Below are positions 46,494 to 55,092 of a stretch of 64,000 nucleotides of DNA, piece by piece. Position 1 is the first letter of the stretch, and the number at the start of each line of letters is the position of its first letter. The notes below the pieces were generated by a model. The model did no database searches and had not been told where the DNA came from. It saw only the letters and a list, made by a program, of their open reading frames with translations. The position numbers and the translations under genes are program-made. Source of the DNA: an uncultured Latescibacterota bacterium (GTDB lineage: Bacteria; Latescibacterota; UBA2968); contig OX638329.1 in assembly GCA_951812755.1 (NCBI GenBank), positions 2,155,339 through 2,219,338 of the forward strand, read 5' to 3'.

Positions 46494-47393
46494 TTAAGAG
46501 TCTCGAAAAAACGTATTGACGATTGTCATATAACAAGCATTCTGTTTTCTTTTTTGAGCGTCTGGTGTAAGTGTAGAATTTCGGCTCGTGAACTCCTGGA
46601 TACGCTCAGGCGTCACCCCATAGATGTTGCGAATGGTATTGAACAGACCAATCAGATCTGTTTCACAGTTAGTTGCTTTAACCAGTGCTCTCAAATAAAT
46701 ATCATCAACATGCGATAATGCCTTTACAATTCGGGAGCGCGTTTCGCTGACAATTTGAACGTCTAATAGTCTGGCAGGCGCATCCCAACACGGTGTCACA
46801 GATTTGATCTTACGCAGCACGGCCAGGTGGTGGTCTTCTCGGATGGTCTCCACCGTAAAACTACCGGGATAAACTGATAACCAATTCTCGACAATTTGCT
46901 TCTCATAAGACCTTCTGAAATCGTCCACAATGACCAGACCACCTATCCTGAGCTGATCATAAACCTGGTAGAGGCATGCCTCTCGACCCCGTAGGGTATA
47001 GACAGGCGGACCATCAATAATTATGCAATCCATCTCTTCTTGACCATCCCAAAACACCCCATCTTCATAAGTCAAAAATTCCGCATCTCCATAAGATTCA
47101 AGTGTAATCGGACGATATTTGATCGATAGATTGCGCTTGTCCCAGAATGATCGCATCAGACTCGTGGTCTCTGCATAACTCCGCCAGTTTCCTTCCACAG
47201 ACAAAACCTGCGCTTCAAAAAATGCCATTGCCAGACGGATAGAACTCGGACCACTTCCAAACTCGAGAATCCTTTCTACTGGAGACATCTGAAAAAACAA
47301 GGTCTCTATTCTCTCAAACGCCGTTTCACCAATGCTCCAGCCTGTGTCCAGATTAAGCCGATCCGGCATTTTGCAGTCTGAAATTTTATGCAT
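46494..47393 (-). CDS. SAM-dependent methyltransferase-like protein
   Basis: This 299-residue protein has a class I methyltransferase core. Motif I is ILEFGSGPSSIRLA, the acidic loop is VLSVEGNW, motif II is CIIIDGPPVYTLRGRE, and post-motif LRIGGLVIVDDFRRS follows. The C-terminal 90 residues are helical and unassigned. It is transcribed alone with about 100 bases on either side. It could modify a small molecule or glycan, like other Methyltransf_24-type proteins. The substrate is unknown. Confidence 0.75.
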   Translation of the reverse strand: MHKISDCKMPDRLNLDTGWSIGETAFERIETLFFQMSPVERILEFGSGPSSIRLAMAFFEAQVLSVEGNWRSYAETTSLMRSFWDKRNLSIKYRPITLESYGDAEFLTYEDGVFWDGQEEMDCIIIDGPPVYTLRGREACLYQVYDQLRIGGLVIVDDFRRSYEKQIVENWLSVYPGSFTVETIREDHHLAVLRKIKSVTPCWDAPARLLDVQIVSETRSRIVKALSHVDDIYLRALVKATNCETDLIGLFNTIRNIYGVTPERIQEFTSRNSTLTPDAQKRKQNACYMTIVNTFFRDS

Positions 47394-47495
47394 TTCTCAC
47401 TTCTCTGCGTAAGGCGCGTAGTAACCGGACAATCCCTTGCTGTTTGCCGCTATTTCTCTATTACTTAAAACGTTTAAAATACAGCATATCCCGCT

Positions 47496-48260
47496 TCAAT
47501 TAATCTGCCACAAAAGGTTTCCATCGTTTCGCGTTGTAAGAACCTTTCGTATTTGGCCCTTGAACCATCCGCCTATAGCGTGTTGTCCGTATATACCAGC
47601 CATTTTTTGAGTGTCATACTGAACCGGACCATCAGACATAACCACGAACTGTGGGCTACAGTAATTGAACACTTCCTTACAATACCCGCTCTCTCGGCCA
47701 TGATGCGAAGCAACAAAAATGTTGACACGTAATGTACGGACCTGGGAATTCTTGAGCAGTTCAAGCCAGCCAGGCCGTTCAAGGTCACCCGGAAGAAGAA
47801 AAGAAACATCTCCAACGTGCAAAAAATTGAGCAAACTCAGGTTGTTGGTGTCTGTAAACGAAGGATAATTGTTATGAAATGTCTGCACCCGGATCCCTGG
47901 TGGCTCAAGCTGATCGCTGGATACTAATCCTGTGTAACTGTCATTCATTGCGAGTAGTTCATCCATAGCCTGGCTGATCGGCGGTGTCTTCAGCTTGAGA
48001 AGTTGAGCAGAATTGATGCTAGAATTACGAGTTAGCATCTCAATCTTGAAATACCGCCGCAACATTGGCAAGTCTGCGATGTGATCCTCGTCGTAGTTTG
48101 TCACAAAGAGCCGACGGATGACTTTTATGCCTTGTGCTCCAAGATATCTAGATGGCCGACATATCGAGGAGTAACCACAGTCAAAAAGAAAAACACTACC
48201 ATCCCTCGCTACGGCGTAAGCGGCAAATCCATGTTCTACATTTAGAATTTTGAACTTCAT
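47496..48260 (-). CDS. ComEC/Rec2-type metallo-beta-lactamase-fold protein, second of a pair
   Basis: This 254-residue protein has the metallo-beta-lactamase fold of the ComEC group. Its first metal motif is N-Y-D-E-D-H (usual form H-x-D-x-D-H), followed by LPGDLERPG, ASHHGRESG and a C-terminal VLTTRNDGNLLW. The first His of the motif is replaced by Asn, so metal site 1 may be weakened. ATG 48260 shares one base with the preceding stop (TGATG), which shows translational coupling with the first protein of the pair. Confidence 0.82.
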   Translation of the reverse strand: MKFKILNVEHGFAAYAVARDGSVFLFDCGYSSICRPSRYLGAQGIKVIRRLFVTNYDEDHIADLPMLRRYFKIEMLTRNSSINSAQLLKLKTPPISQAMDELLAMNDSYTGLVSSDQLEPPGIRVQTFHNNYPSFTDTNNLSLLNFLHVGDVSFLLPGDLERPGWLELLKNSQVRTLRVNIFVASHHGRESGYCKEVFNYCSPQFVVMSDGPVQYDTQKMAGIYGQHAIGGWFKGQIRKVLTTRNDGNLLWQIN

Positions 48261-49261
48261 CAGATCAAATCTTCCGTGATAGAACCAACATACCACGCCT
48301 TGAAGGTATTGCTATAAAAGGTGGCCGAGTTCACTTTTCTGGCAAAGTTTTCGTATGTTACATAGAGTGCCATCGGTGTTTCGCTCGCATCAACAACCAT
48401 ACAATTCGCCTGATTATTGGTGATGTAAGAGAGGCCTCGGTTTCGCCATGCAGAGTAAGCCAAGTGTTCGGAACGCGCATTCCCGAAGAATGTCAGGGTT
48501 GGGTTGAGTGTGTCAAGGAACTCATAAGAACGTCCAGAATCACGACCGTGGTGAGGCGCAATCAGTAGATCAATATTATCCACATCGTCCCGATAATTTT
48601 CGAGGATGTGCTCCCATGTGTCGTCGTGCGAGTCGCCGCCGAAGATAATACGGTTACCACCTGTTTTATAAAGAATGACATAAGAGCAATCATTGTAATC
48701 CTGATCCGTCTCGTTCGCGGAATCTATGAGTTCCTGAGTTGGAGCAAGGATTTGAAGGCCATCGCCACCAAAAGAGCCACCATCCTCCATGTTCCAATAT
48801 TGTCCCTTCGCGCCAGCTAACAACGCTAGTCGTCTTGGGGCGCTATCTGGTTTCGTATCCCGCAAATTCTTGTAGAATAGCCAGTCATCCTCGTTATATG
48901 GCGAGTTCTCCCATGAAGAGTCATCCATCTCCTTCATATTATCTGTATCCCAAAAATTGATTGGGCTAAACTCGTCAAATAATGCCTCGATTCCATCCAT
49001 ATGATCCATGTCGGGGTGTGTCTGGATGTACCGGAAAATGCTGTCGATACTGTGATCCTGCAAGTAACTGATGGGATTGACCGGATGTCTCTTCTGCTGA
49101 AAATTTCCCCTGATACGTCCCAACAGCGCCTCAGCCAATTTTTCAGTCTGCTCGTCCGGTGGTTTTGCATTGCAGACATCAATCACCGTTACACGATCGG
49201 AATTGTGGCTAATAACCGAGCAGTCGCCTTGCTTAACGTTCAGGAAGTGAATTGTCGCCAT
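48260..49261 (-). CDS. ComEC/Rec2-type metallo-beta-lactamase-fold protein, first of a pair
   Basis: This 333-residue protein has canonical motifs: H-P-D-M-D-H in QTHPDMDHMDG, IIFGGDSHDDTW and IAPHHGRDSG. It is soluble and has no signal. GGAGGT just before ATG 49261 lies inside the 3' end of the membrane-protein gene, so the two overlap by 29 bases. The family includes nucleases and phosphodiesterases. In a pair with a membrane protein it may degrade nucleic acid or a nucleotide signal. Confidence 0.85.
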   Translation of the reverse strand: MATIHFLNVKQGDCSVISHNSDRVTVIDVCNAKPPDEQTEKLAEALLGRIRGNFQQKRHPVNPISYLQDHSIDSIFRYIQTHPDMDHMDGIEALFDEFSPINFWDTDNMKEMDDSSWENSPYNEDDWLFYKNLRDTKPDSAPRRLALLAGAKGQYWNMEDGGSFGGDGLQILAPTQELIDSANETDQDYNDCSYVILYKTGGNRIIFGGDSHDDTWEHILENYRDDVDNIDLLIAPHHGRDSGRSYEFLDTLNPTLTFFGNARSEHLAYSAWRNRGLSYITNNQANCMVVDASETPMALYVTYENFARKVNSATFYSNTFKAWYVGSITEDLI

Positions 49262-49979
49262 CCTCTACCTCCAAGTCCAAAGCAGCTTCCAAGAGAAAGC
49301 GAGCATAACGATCAGCAGTGATCCTAACAGCTTCCTCTGAAAACCACTTAATCCAAACTATAATCAATCCGAGATTAATAAATCCAGGAACGATGATTGA
49401 ACCCGATAATTTTCCTGTACTCCAATCCTCAAACACCATTATTAGACAGAAGACGAAAGACAAAGCGGCGAACGTTAGACCATAGGGTTTTAAGGCAAAT
49501 ATGTTTCGCTTGAACCCATAGTCTCTTAGTTCTTCAAAAACTCGGGGGAAACATTTTTTGTTGCGTGTTCGACGGCGGAGTTCATCGATGCAAGATTCAT
49601 AGTAAACATCGGCTGCTCGTGCATCCTGTTCCTGCTCATTCTGGGAGGGGACATGAAGTCCAAGACCACGGAGCTTGTTGTGGATGCGGTCACGGGTGTT
49701 CTTGTTAAATTCACTATTGTAATGCCTGAGAAAACGCGTTGTTGGTGGCCCTCCCCATTTATCCCACAAAGCACTTTGAAGCTTTCTTCCTTTGTCTCCT
49801 CCTATTTGCCTGCATAAGTAGGAAAGAGGTAAAAAAACAAGGGTCGTAGCCCCTCCAAATTTCCAATCGTATCCCTCCGGCAAAATAGGAAACAGAGCCA
49901 ACGCAACCGGCACAATAGTTATATAAATCGGAAAAGCCCGAGCGTAGATGCTGTAAGAATCGAGTTTAAATCCTGTCAT
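49233..49979 (-). CDS. Uncharacterised membrane protein
   Basis: This 248-residue protein has hydrophobic segments near residues 12-32 (AFPIYITIVPVALALF), 40-56, 160-180 and 190-212 (PGFINLGLIIVWIKWF). A charged cytoplasmic loop between the second and third holds CRQIGGDKGRKLQSALWDKW. AGGAGA precedes the ATG. It is the first gene of a compact operon with two metallo-beta-lactamase-fold proteins. A membrane effector paired with nuclease-like partners is one reading, but no family is recognised. Confidence 0.7.
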   Translation of the reverse strand: MTGFKLDSYSIYARAFPIYITIVPVALALFPILPEGYDWKFGGATTLVFLPLSYLCRQIGGDKGRKLQSALWDKWGGPPTTRFLRHYNSEFNKNTRDRIHNKLRGLGLHVPSQNEQEQDARAADVYYESCIDELRRRTRNKKCFPRVFEELRDYGFKRNIFALKPYGLTFAALSFVFCLIMVFEDWSTGKLSGSIIVPGFINLGLIIVWIKWFSEEAVRITADRYARFLLEAALDLEVEDGDNSLPER

Positions 49980-50045
49980 AACTTTCTCCTGATAGTTCGC
50001 CCGTCTTACACATTTACACCAAGCACTTGAAAATATAAACTCTTT

Positions 50046-50078
50046 GTGGATTGCGGCTCAAAGCCATGCCGTAATGAC
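50046..50078. repeat. Degenerate copy of the GGATCGCGGC palindromic repeat
   Basis: TGGATTGCGGCTCAAAGCCA and TGCCGTAATGACG match the opening of the repeats at 18989 and 57161 with a few changes. A second inverted pair (ATCATGCC...GGCATGAT, 50080-50113) follows. Confidence 0.6.
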
Positions 50079-50132
50079 GATCATGCCGCCTCGCGCTATA
50101 CCGTAGGCATGATAGATAACCTTCACCAACGG

Positions 50133-50366
50133 TTAATAGCCATCATGCTCAAATGCATACACATACCAGACGGCATATTCTGGTCCTGCGCCTCCAGGAG
50201 AAGCTTCGCAACCCCACAATCTAGCGAGGCGAGTCTCTTCCTGCTGAGCTTTCGTCTTAGAATTATACTGACCAACAATCCTCCAGTTTCTGAGGGAGCG
50301 GTACCTAGATTGCCAATATCGCTTTCGCTCCTCAGGGTCCGTAGTAATTCCAACTCTACAGGCCAT
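50133..50366 (-). CDS. Small GIY-YIG-like protein in the RiPP operon
   Basis: This 77-residue protein starts CRVGITTDPEERKRYWQSRY and contains RNWRIVGQYNSKTKAQQEET and YAVWYVYAFEH. It resembles compact GIY-YIG-type domains that pair a strand, an Arg-bearing helix and a Glu. AGGAGA precedes the ATG, and it starts 15 bases after the maturase stop, so it is the third gene of that operon. An overlapping alternative frame is less well supported. Its role in peptide maturation, if any, is unknown. Confidence 0.6.
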   Translation of the reverse strand: MACRVGITTDPEERKRYWQSRYRSLRNWRIVGQYNSKTKAQQEETRLARLWGCEASPGGAGPEYAVWYVYAFEHDGY

Positions 50367-50380
50367 ATTCTCTCCTTGAT

Positions 50381-51817
50381 TTATGATGTCACTTCCAGAT
50401 CATAACGCCGCTGCAACAAAGACGCATCTGCTTCTGCAATTTCCATACACATTTCCATCGCCAGTTCATAGCGATAGCGCGTCTGCTCACAATAAACCGG
50501 ATTTGGAGACATCGGATCATCCGTTGTCGTTCGCGCCTCCCAAAGACACCCGCCACCACACAAGTTGCGTGCCCAGCACGTTTTGCACTCAGGCCGATTA
50601 TTGACATTGAACTGCGTGTCAAAATACTGCTGCTTTTCGCGGTCAATACCCGCAAACACATCACCCATCTTAAACTCGGGCGCATCAGCCAAACTCGAGC
50701 AAAAATAGATCGACCCATCTGCTGTAACAGCCAAATACTGCTTGCCACCGAGACACCCGTGACAGGATTTTTTGCGCGTCAGCAACTTTTGAATCCTCGG
50801 ATCAAACTCTTCATCTTCACCCTCTTCACTATTTAGAATAGCTTTGAGCGCACGCCTACTCCGCTTGTAAATTTGCTGCTTCAAAACGGGTATGTGTTCT
50901 TCTCCAATCGCATAAGGCGCATCCGGTGAAACAACAGCCGGACTAACAAGCGCGTTTTCAGTACCCAGAGAACGCAACGCATCGGCAATCTGGTCCTCGT
51001 CCAGGTCATAAGCTGTCATAACAGCCTGCAAATACACGCGCTCAGGTGCCTCAGCAGTCAATTTCTTTACATTCTTTGCCACAACATCATAAGTACCTGA
51101 ACCATTGTGAAACTTGCGAATGCGATCCTGTGTCTTACGCCCCCCATCCAGGCTGACTTTGATCTGAAACTTTTCATCAACCAAAAACTGCTTCATCTCG
51201 TCGGTCAACAAGGTGCCATTGGTCACAATGCCAAAACCAACCTGCACACCCAATCGCGCTCCCAGGGATTTGGCAAACGGCACCAGCTTCTGCATCAGCG
51301 GAAAATTCAGAAGCGGTTCCCCGCCAAAAAAATCAATCTGGCACCGTCCGAACACCTGAGCCTCGGAGATGATCCAGCGTATCGCTTGCTCGGCAACGTC
51401 TGGTTGCATCAACATTGCCTTACCGCCATAATCCCCGCCGTGGGCAAAGCAATAAGCGCACTGAATATTGCACGTATGGGAAACGTGCAAGGACACCTGC
51501 AAACGATCTGTCTGCGATACGCCACAGGCTGCCACCCCTTCTGTCTTCGGCACATTGGATACCACAGGTAGAGCACCATCCGAAATCAAATCCACCTGAG
51601 CCAATTCCTCGATAGCCTCGACAACTTCCTCTGCCTCGTATTGATCAGCCAACACCTGAACAACCTGAGAAACAGACATCCCCTCACAACACGCTAAAAT
51701 CGCCTGGAAAAGGGTATCCAGTGTAAAAAACAGACCGGTCTCAACCTGATAGACAATCGGCTGTTTTTGCTCTTCAGTTTGAAAAAGATGCATGTCGCAT
51801 TTCTGAATACATAGCAT
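50381..51817 (-). CDS. Radical SAM/SPASM peptide maturase with a PqqD-like N-terminus
   Basis: This 478-residue enzyme begins with a winged-helix, PqqD-like peptide-recognition region (IVYQVETGLFFTLDTLFQAI to LAQVDLISD, residues 15-80). The radical SAM core has its cluster motif in HTCNIQCAYCFAHG and continues with FFGGEPLLNF and VSLDGGRKTQDRIR. The C-terminal SPASM domain holds Cys in CHGCLGG, FCSSLA and CKTCWARNLCGGGC. GAGGAG supports ATG 51817. Such enzymes install carbon- or sulfur-linked crosslinks in a precursor peptide. The candidate substrate is encoded immediately upstream. Confidence 0.93.
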   Translation of the reverse strand: MLCIQKCDMHLFQTEEQKQPIVYQVETGLFFTLDTLFQAILACCEGMSVSQVVQVLADQYEAEEVVEAIEELAQVDLISDGALPVVSNVPKTEGVAACGVSQTDRLQVSLHVSHTCNIQCAYCFAHGGDYGGKAMLMQPDVAEQAIRWIISEAQVFGRCQIDFFGGEPLLNFPLMQKLVPFAKSLGARLGVQVGFGIVTNGTLLTDEMKQFLVDEKFQIKVSLDGGRKTQDRIRKFHNGSGTYDVVAKNVKKLTAEAPERVYLQAVMTAYDLDEDQIADALRSLGTENALVSPAVVSPDAPYAIGEEHIPVLKQQIYKRSRRALKAILNSEEGEDEEFDPRIQKLLTRKKSCHGCLGGKQYLAVTADGSIYFCSSLADAPEFKMGDVFAGIDREKQQYFDTQFNVNNRPECKTCWARNLCGGGCLWEARTTTDDPMSPNPVYCEQTRYRYELAMEMCMEIAEADASLLQRRYDLEVTS

Positions 51818-51840
51818 AAACGCACTCCTCAGAATCAAAA

Positions 51841-52029
51841 TCACTTATCCTGCTCATCAGCCTGATCAAAATCGTCCCAATCGTCATCATCGGGAAAAGG
51901 CACGAGAGGAACAGCAAAAGAATAGGGATCACAGAGCATTTCAAAACTATTCACAGTCTGATACGTACGAATATCACCTTCAGTACCCATCGTTCCATTG
52001 ATCAAAGTCAACTTGCGTCGGGTCGTCAT
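51841..52029 (-). CDS. Candidate RiPP precursor peptide
   Basis: This 62-residue peptide has a strong ribosome site (AAGGAGGA) before ATG 52029. The leader is basic then polar (MTTRRKLTLINGTMGTEGDI). The core-like part has a single Cys33 with aromatic and Pro residues (EMLCDPYSFAVPLVPFP), and the tail is Asp-rich (DDDDWDDFDQADEQDK). It ends 24 bases before the maturase start and is driven by a sigma-54-type promoter. The single Cys would suit a thioether crosslink. The product is not similar to one I recognise. Confidence 0.8.
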   Translation of the reverse strand: MTTRRKLTLINGTMGTEGDIRTYQTVNSFEMLCDPYSFAVPLVPFPDDDDWDDFDQADEQDK

Positions 52030-52083
52030 GTTATCCTCCTTCAATATAAAGATTTAAAATGCTGTCACTATCTGTCCTCTATA

Positions 52084-52101
52084 CTGCAAGATCCGTGCCA
52101 A
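52084..52101 (-). promoter_or_regulatory. Sigma-54 (-24/-12) promoter
   Basis: The - strand reads TTGGCACGGATCTTGCAG, an exact match to the TGGCACG-N4-TTGCW consensus with correct spacing of the GG and GC elements. It places transcription start near 52074, giving a leader of about 45 bases before the precursor gene. Confidence 0.92.
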
Positions 52102-52118
52102 AAATCGCTTCAAAACAA

Positions 52119-52148
52119 AAAAAGCACTTGAAAATTCTCAAGTGCTTA
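52119..52148 (-). terminator. Rho-independent terminator upstream of the sigma-54 promoter
   Basis: AAGCACTTGA and TCAAGTGCTT form a perfect 10-bp stem. On the - strand it is followed by a run of T. It would stop read-through from the activator gene, so the peptide operon depends on its own promoter. Confidence 0.85.
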
Positions 52149-52210
52149 AAAAAAAGGAGATAAAATTTAAAAATTATTTGTGTTGCAAATACCGCATTCA
52201 GACATAAGTG

Positions 52211-52329
52211 TAAACACCAGTATACACTTAGAACCGCTTATTTAAATAAAATATCCATAAATTATTGATTTGTATAAACATACTACAAACCATAAACACC
52301 AAGATACACTATAAACACCAGGATACACC
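52211..52329. promoter_or_regulatory. Three 18-bp direct repeats, probable activator binding sites
   Basis: TAAACACCAGTATACACT (52211-52228), TAAACACCAAGATACACT (52293-52310) and TAAACACCAGGATACACC (52312-52329) are near-identical. The last two are 19 bases apart. They lie 110-245 bases upstream of the sigma-54 promoter, the usual place of enhancer sites. The first sits in a wider palindrome AAGTGTA...TACACTT. Confidence 0.82.
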
Positions 52330-52339
52330 TGTTCAACGT

Positions 52340-53986
52340 CTATCTCAACCCCAAACGATTGATCTTTTTATGCAGGCCAACGCGCGTCATTCCCAGTTCT
52401 CTGGCGGCCTGGGTAATATTGCCCTCGTATTTCTCGAGTGTGTCTCGAATCAATTGTTTTTCATACTCCTGAACACGATCCTGTAAATACCCCTGAAATT
52501 CGACAGAGACATCTGACACCGCGTGCCCGGCAGCTATTGAAAACAAATCGGGCGTAATATCCCCCTCTTCTTCTGCCAATGCAACCGCAAGTTGAATCTT
52601 ATTTTCCAACTCGCGCACATTGCCAGGCCATTTGTAACTTGTAAGCACCTTGATAGCCCCCACTGTCAGCCCCCCAACCGACTTGTTCGCCTCTTCTTTT
52701 GCCCGAATGAGCAAATGTTCGGCCAATAACGACACATCTTCCAGACGTTCTCGCAAAGGCGGCATATCGACCTGAATCACATGCAACCGATAATACAAAT
52801 CTTCGCGGAAAGAACCTTTTTCAACTTCCTTTTTTAAGTCTCGATTGGTCGCCGCAATAATGCGTACATCCACTGCGCGATCCTTTGTTTCTCCCACACA
52901 CCGAATCTCCCCTTCTTGCAACACCCGCAACAAACTCCTTTGCAACTCTGGCGGAGCATCGGCGATTTCATCGAGAAGAACCGTGCCCCCATTGGCAGCC
53001 TCAAAAATCCCCTTATGATCTTCAGTCGCGCCAGTAAAAGCGCCTTTTTTGTGCCCAAACAACTCACTCTGCAACAACTCTGGTGAAAGTGCGGCACAAT
53101 TTTGCGAGAAAAATCGCTGGTTTTTGCGTCTGCTATTGTAGTGTATGGCACGCGCAGCCAATTCTTTGCCCGTACCTGTTTCACCCTGCACAAGCACGGG
53201 AATATCGCTCTTTGCAGCAATTTCTATAAGCCGGTAGATCGCCTGCATCGCATCACTCTGGCCGACCAGATCATCAAGTCGGTACCGCCTTTTCACCTCC
53301 TGCTGCCAATATTGTGCTTTCTCCTCCAATTGTTCGTACATCCTCGCATTGACCAGTGCCACCCCCACCAGATTCGCAAATGCCTGCAAAAACGTCTGAT
53401 CGTCTCCGGAAAATGCGTTGCCCATGCCGCGATGATCCACATATAGCGCACCGATAACACCTTCCTTAAAATGAAATAGGGGCACACATAATACAGACCG
53501 AATGTTGTAGTCTATCACGCTTTGATATTGATTTAGCCTGTTGTCTGTCTGGGCATCCAGGCTCAAAACGGGTTCATTTGTCTCGATAACCCGACGAATA
53601 GTACTCCCACTCAGTGCTTCTGCATCATCCGATTCTATATTGTGATGACGGGCCACATCGACCACAAAGCCTTTTTGGGTCTCATTTTTAATCGCAACAA
53701 TCACTCGCTCTGCTGGATAGACAGCCAATAAATTACCCAAAATCCGGTCCAATATCACCTTGACATCGCGCTCTGTGGTCAATTCCCTGCTCACATCGTA
53801 AAGCAAGCGCAAGCGATCAACAGACAGCGTATCGACTGAAATCTCAGAACTAAGTGCGGCACCTGCTTGCGCGATAGCAGGCAAGTCCTCGTTGCGAGAA
53901 TATTCATCCAATTGATTTAATAAGTAGTCATTCAAGAGTTTTTTAGTATAATGGGAGTCTGAAAAATGGCTATATTCAAGAGCCAT
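52340..53986 (-). CDS. Sigma-54-dependent activator (GAF-AAA-Fis), 3' half of a gene split by an IS
   Basis: The 548-residue reading frame has a GAF domain (residues 60-215, GALYVDHRGMGNAF). An AAA+ domain follows with Walker A GETGTGKELAAR, the sigma-54 contact loop GAFTGA and DEIADAPPELQ. The Fis-type helix-turn-helix reads GNITQAARELGMTRVGLHKK. The first 21 residues (MALEYSHFSDSHYTK and on) are encoded by the end of the inserted IS630 element; native sequence begins at 53922. Before insertion it was one gene with the kinase at 55084. It lies just upstream of the RiPP operon with its sigma-54 promoter, so it is the presumed activator. Confidence 0.92.
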   Translation of the reverse strand: MALEYSHFSDSHYTKKLLNDYLLNQLDEYSRNEDLPAIAQAGAALSSEISVDTLSVDRLRLLYDVSRELTTERDVKVILDRILGNLLAVYPAERVIVAIKNETQKGFVVDVARHHNIESDDAEALSGSTIRRVIETNEPVLSLDAQTDNRLNQYQSVIDYNIRSVLCVPLFHFKEGVIGALYVDHRGMGNAFSGDDQTFLQAFANLVGVALVNARMYEQLEEKAQYWQQEVKRRYRLDDLVGQSDAMQAIYRLIEIAAKSDIPVLVQGETGTGKELAARAIHYNSRRKNQRFFSQNCAALSPELLQSELFGHKKGAFTGATEDHKGIFEAANGGTVLLDEIADAPPELQRSLLRVLQEGEIRCVGETKDRAVDVRIIAATNRDLKKEVEKGSFREDLYYRLHVIQVDMPPLRERLEDVSLLAEHLLIRAKEEANKSVGGLTVGAIKVLTSYKWPGNVRELENKIQLAVALAEEEGDITPDLFSIAAGHAVSDVSVEFQGYLQDRVQEYEKQLIRDTLEKYEGNITQAARELGMTRVGLHKKINRLGLR

Positions 53987-55092
53987 AGCTCCCTGTCTGC
54001 GCCCTTCAGGGGTAAAGACTTATCCACTCTTATTGATGAGGTCGTTATGAAAGTTGCCACGAAATTTGTCTCTGCGTTGACGCCTGAAGAGATGAGGCAC
54101 TTGCAGCATCTTCTCGACACAGCGGTCGCCAAACGGGTTCGCAGACGTGCCCACAGTATTTTGTTAAGTTCACAAGGTCAAAGCATAGATGAGATTGCCC
54201 GCATTTACCGCGTGCATCGAGACACGGTATCTGCTTGGATCGATAGATGGACCACATCTGGGCTATCAGGCTTGTATGATCAGCCTCGCAGTGGCGGTCC
54301 TCCCAAGCTGAATGAGCAAGAACAAGCCGTTGCCCAGGCCCTCATTCAGGCACATCCGCAAGCTCCCAAGACAGTCTTGGGACTCTTAGCGGAAAAGACC
54401 GGGAAAACCATCAGCAGTTCCAGCCTGCGGCGGATTGCCAAACGAAGCGGTTTACGTTGGAAACGCGTGCGAAAATCTGTGAAATCCAAGCGAGATGAAC
54501 AGGCGTTTCGCACCGCGCAGCAAGAGCTTGAAACATTAAAAAAAACATCGCGTTAAAGCCATTGACCTCTTCTACTTTGATGAGGCTGGCTTTTCGCTTG
54601 ATCCGGCCATTGCTTATGCCTGGCAACCTGTGGGGCAAACGCTGGAAATTCCGGCCGCAAAAGGCAAGCGTCTCAATGTCTTAGGATTTTTCAATCTCGA
54701 CAATGATCTGATCTCCTTTTGTGCGGCAGGCTGTGTCAATACCGACCTTGTGATTGGATGCTTTGATGCGTTTAGTCAAACGCTGAAGCGAAAAACCATC
54801 GTTGTCCTTGATAATGCGTCCATCCATCGGTCAGCGGCCTTTCAGACACAGGTGCCGATTTGGGAGGCGAAAGGGCTCTTTCTTTACTTTTTACCCGCGT
54901 ATGCGCCAGAATTGAATCTCATCGAAATCCTGTGGCGTTTGATCAAGTATTCTTGGCTCCCCTTTTCGGCTTATGTGAGTTTCGATGCCCTCAGCAAGGC
55001 TGTTGCTGATATTCTCGTGCAGGTGGGCACGCAATATCAAATTGCTTTTCAGTAACGTCTTCATTATACCATAAAACTCATGGTTAGATACT
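53923..55092 (+). mobile_element. IS630-family insertion sequence, 1170 bases
   Basis: Imperfect terminal inverted repeats of about 33 bases begin AAGTAGTCATTCAAGAGTTT at the left and, read inward, AAGTATCTAACCATGAGTTT at the right, both running into GTATAATG. The element is flanked by TA on each side (53921-53922 and 55093-55094), the target duplication of IS630/Tc1-type elements. It carries a two-frame transposase and splits a regulator gene. Confidence 0.9.
54047..55055 (+). pseudogene. IS630-type transposase in two frames
   Basis: The first frame (54047-54556) encodes the DNA-binding part: SIDEIARIYRVHRDTVSAWIDRW and YDQPRSGGPPKLNEQEQ. The second holds the DDE catalytic part with DLFYFDEAGFS, VLDNASIHRS and LPAYAPELNLIEILWRLIKY, ending at 55055. 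The frames meet at a run of eight A (54538-54545); seven A would make one continuous protein. Slippage on the A-run, as reported for several IS families, could produce the fusion. Otherwise it is an inactivating insertion or a sequencing error. Confidence 0.88.

Larger units (their letters stand above)
52030..52339 (-). promoter_or_regulatory. 310-base control region of the RiPP operon
   Basis: In order of - strand transcription it holds three 18-bp repeats (52329-52211), an insulating terminator (52148-52119), a sigma-54 promoter (52101-52084) and the untranslated leader with a strong ribosome site. It lies directly after the sigma-54 activator gene. There is no other gene in it. Confidence 0.8.

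Noticed and set aside
50123-50353. Alternative 76-codon - strand frame overlapping the GIY-YIG-like gene
   Set aside because: The 50133-50366 frame has AGGAGA upstream, follows the maturase closely and has coherent protein features.
53966-54046. Upstream ATG extension of the transposase
   Set aside because: The family start is MKVATKFVSALT at 54047; the extension runs in the IS end and opposes the activator frame.
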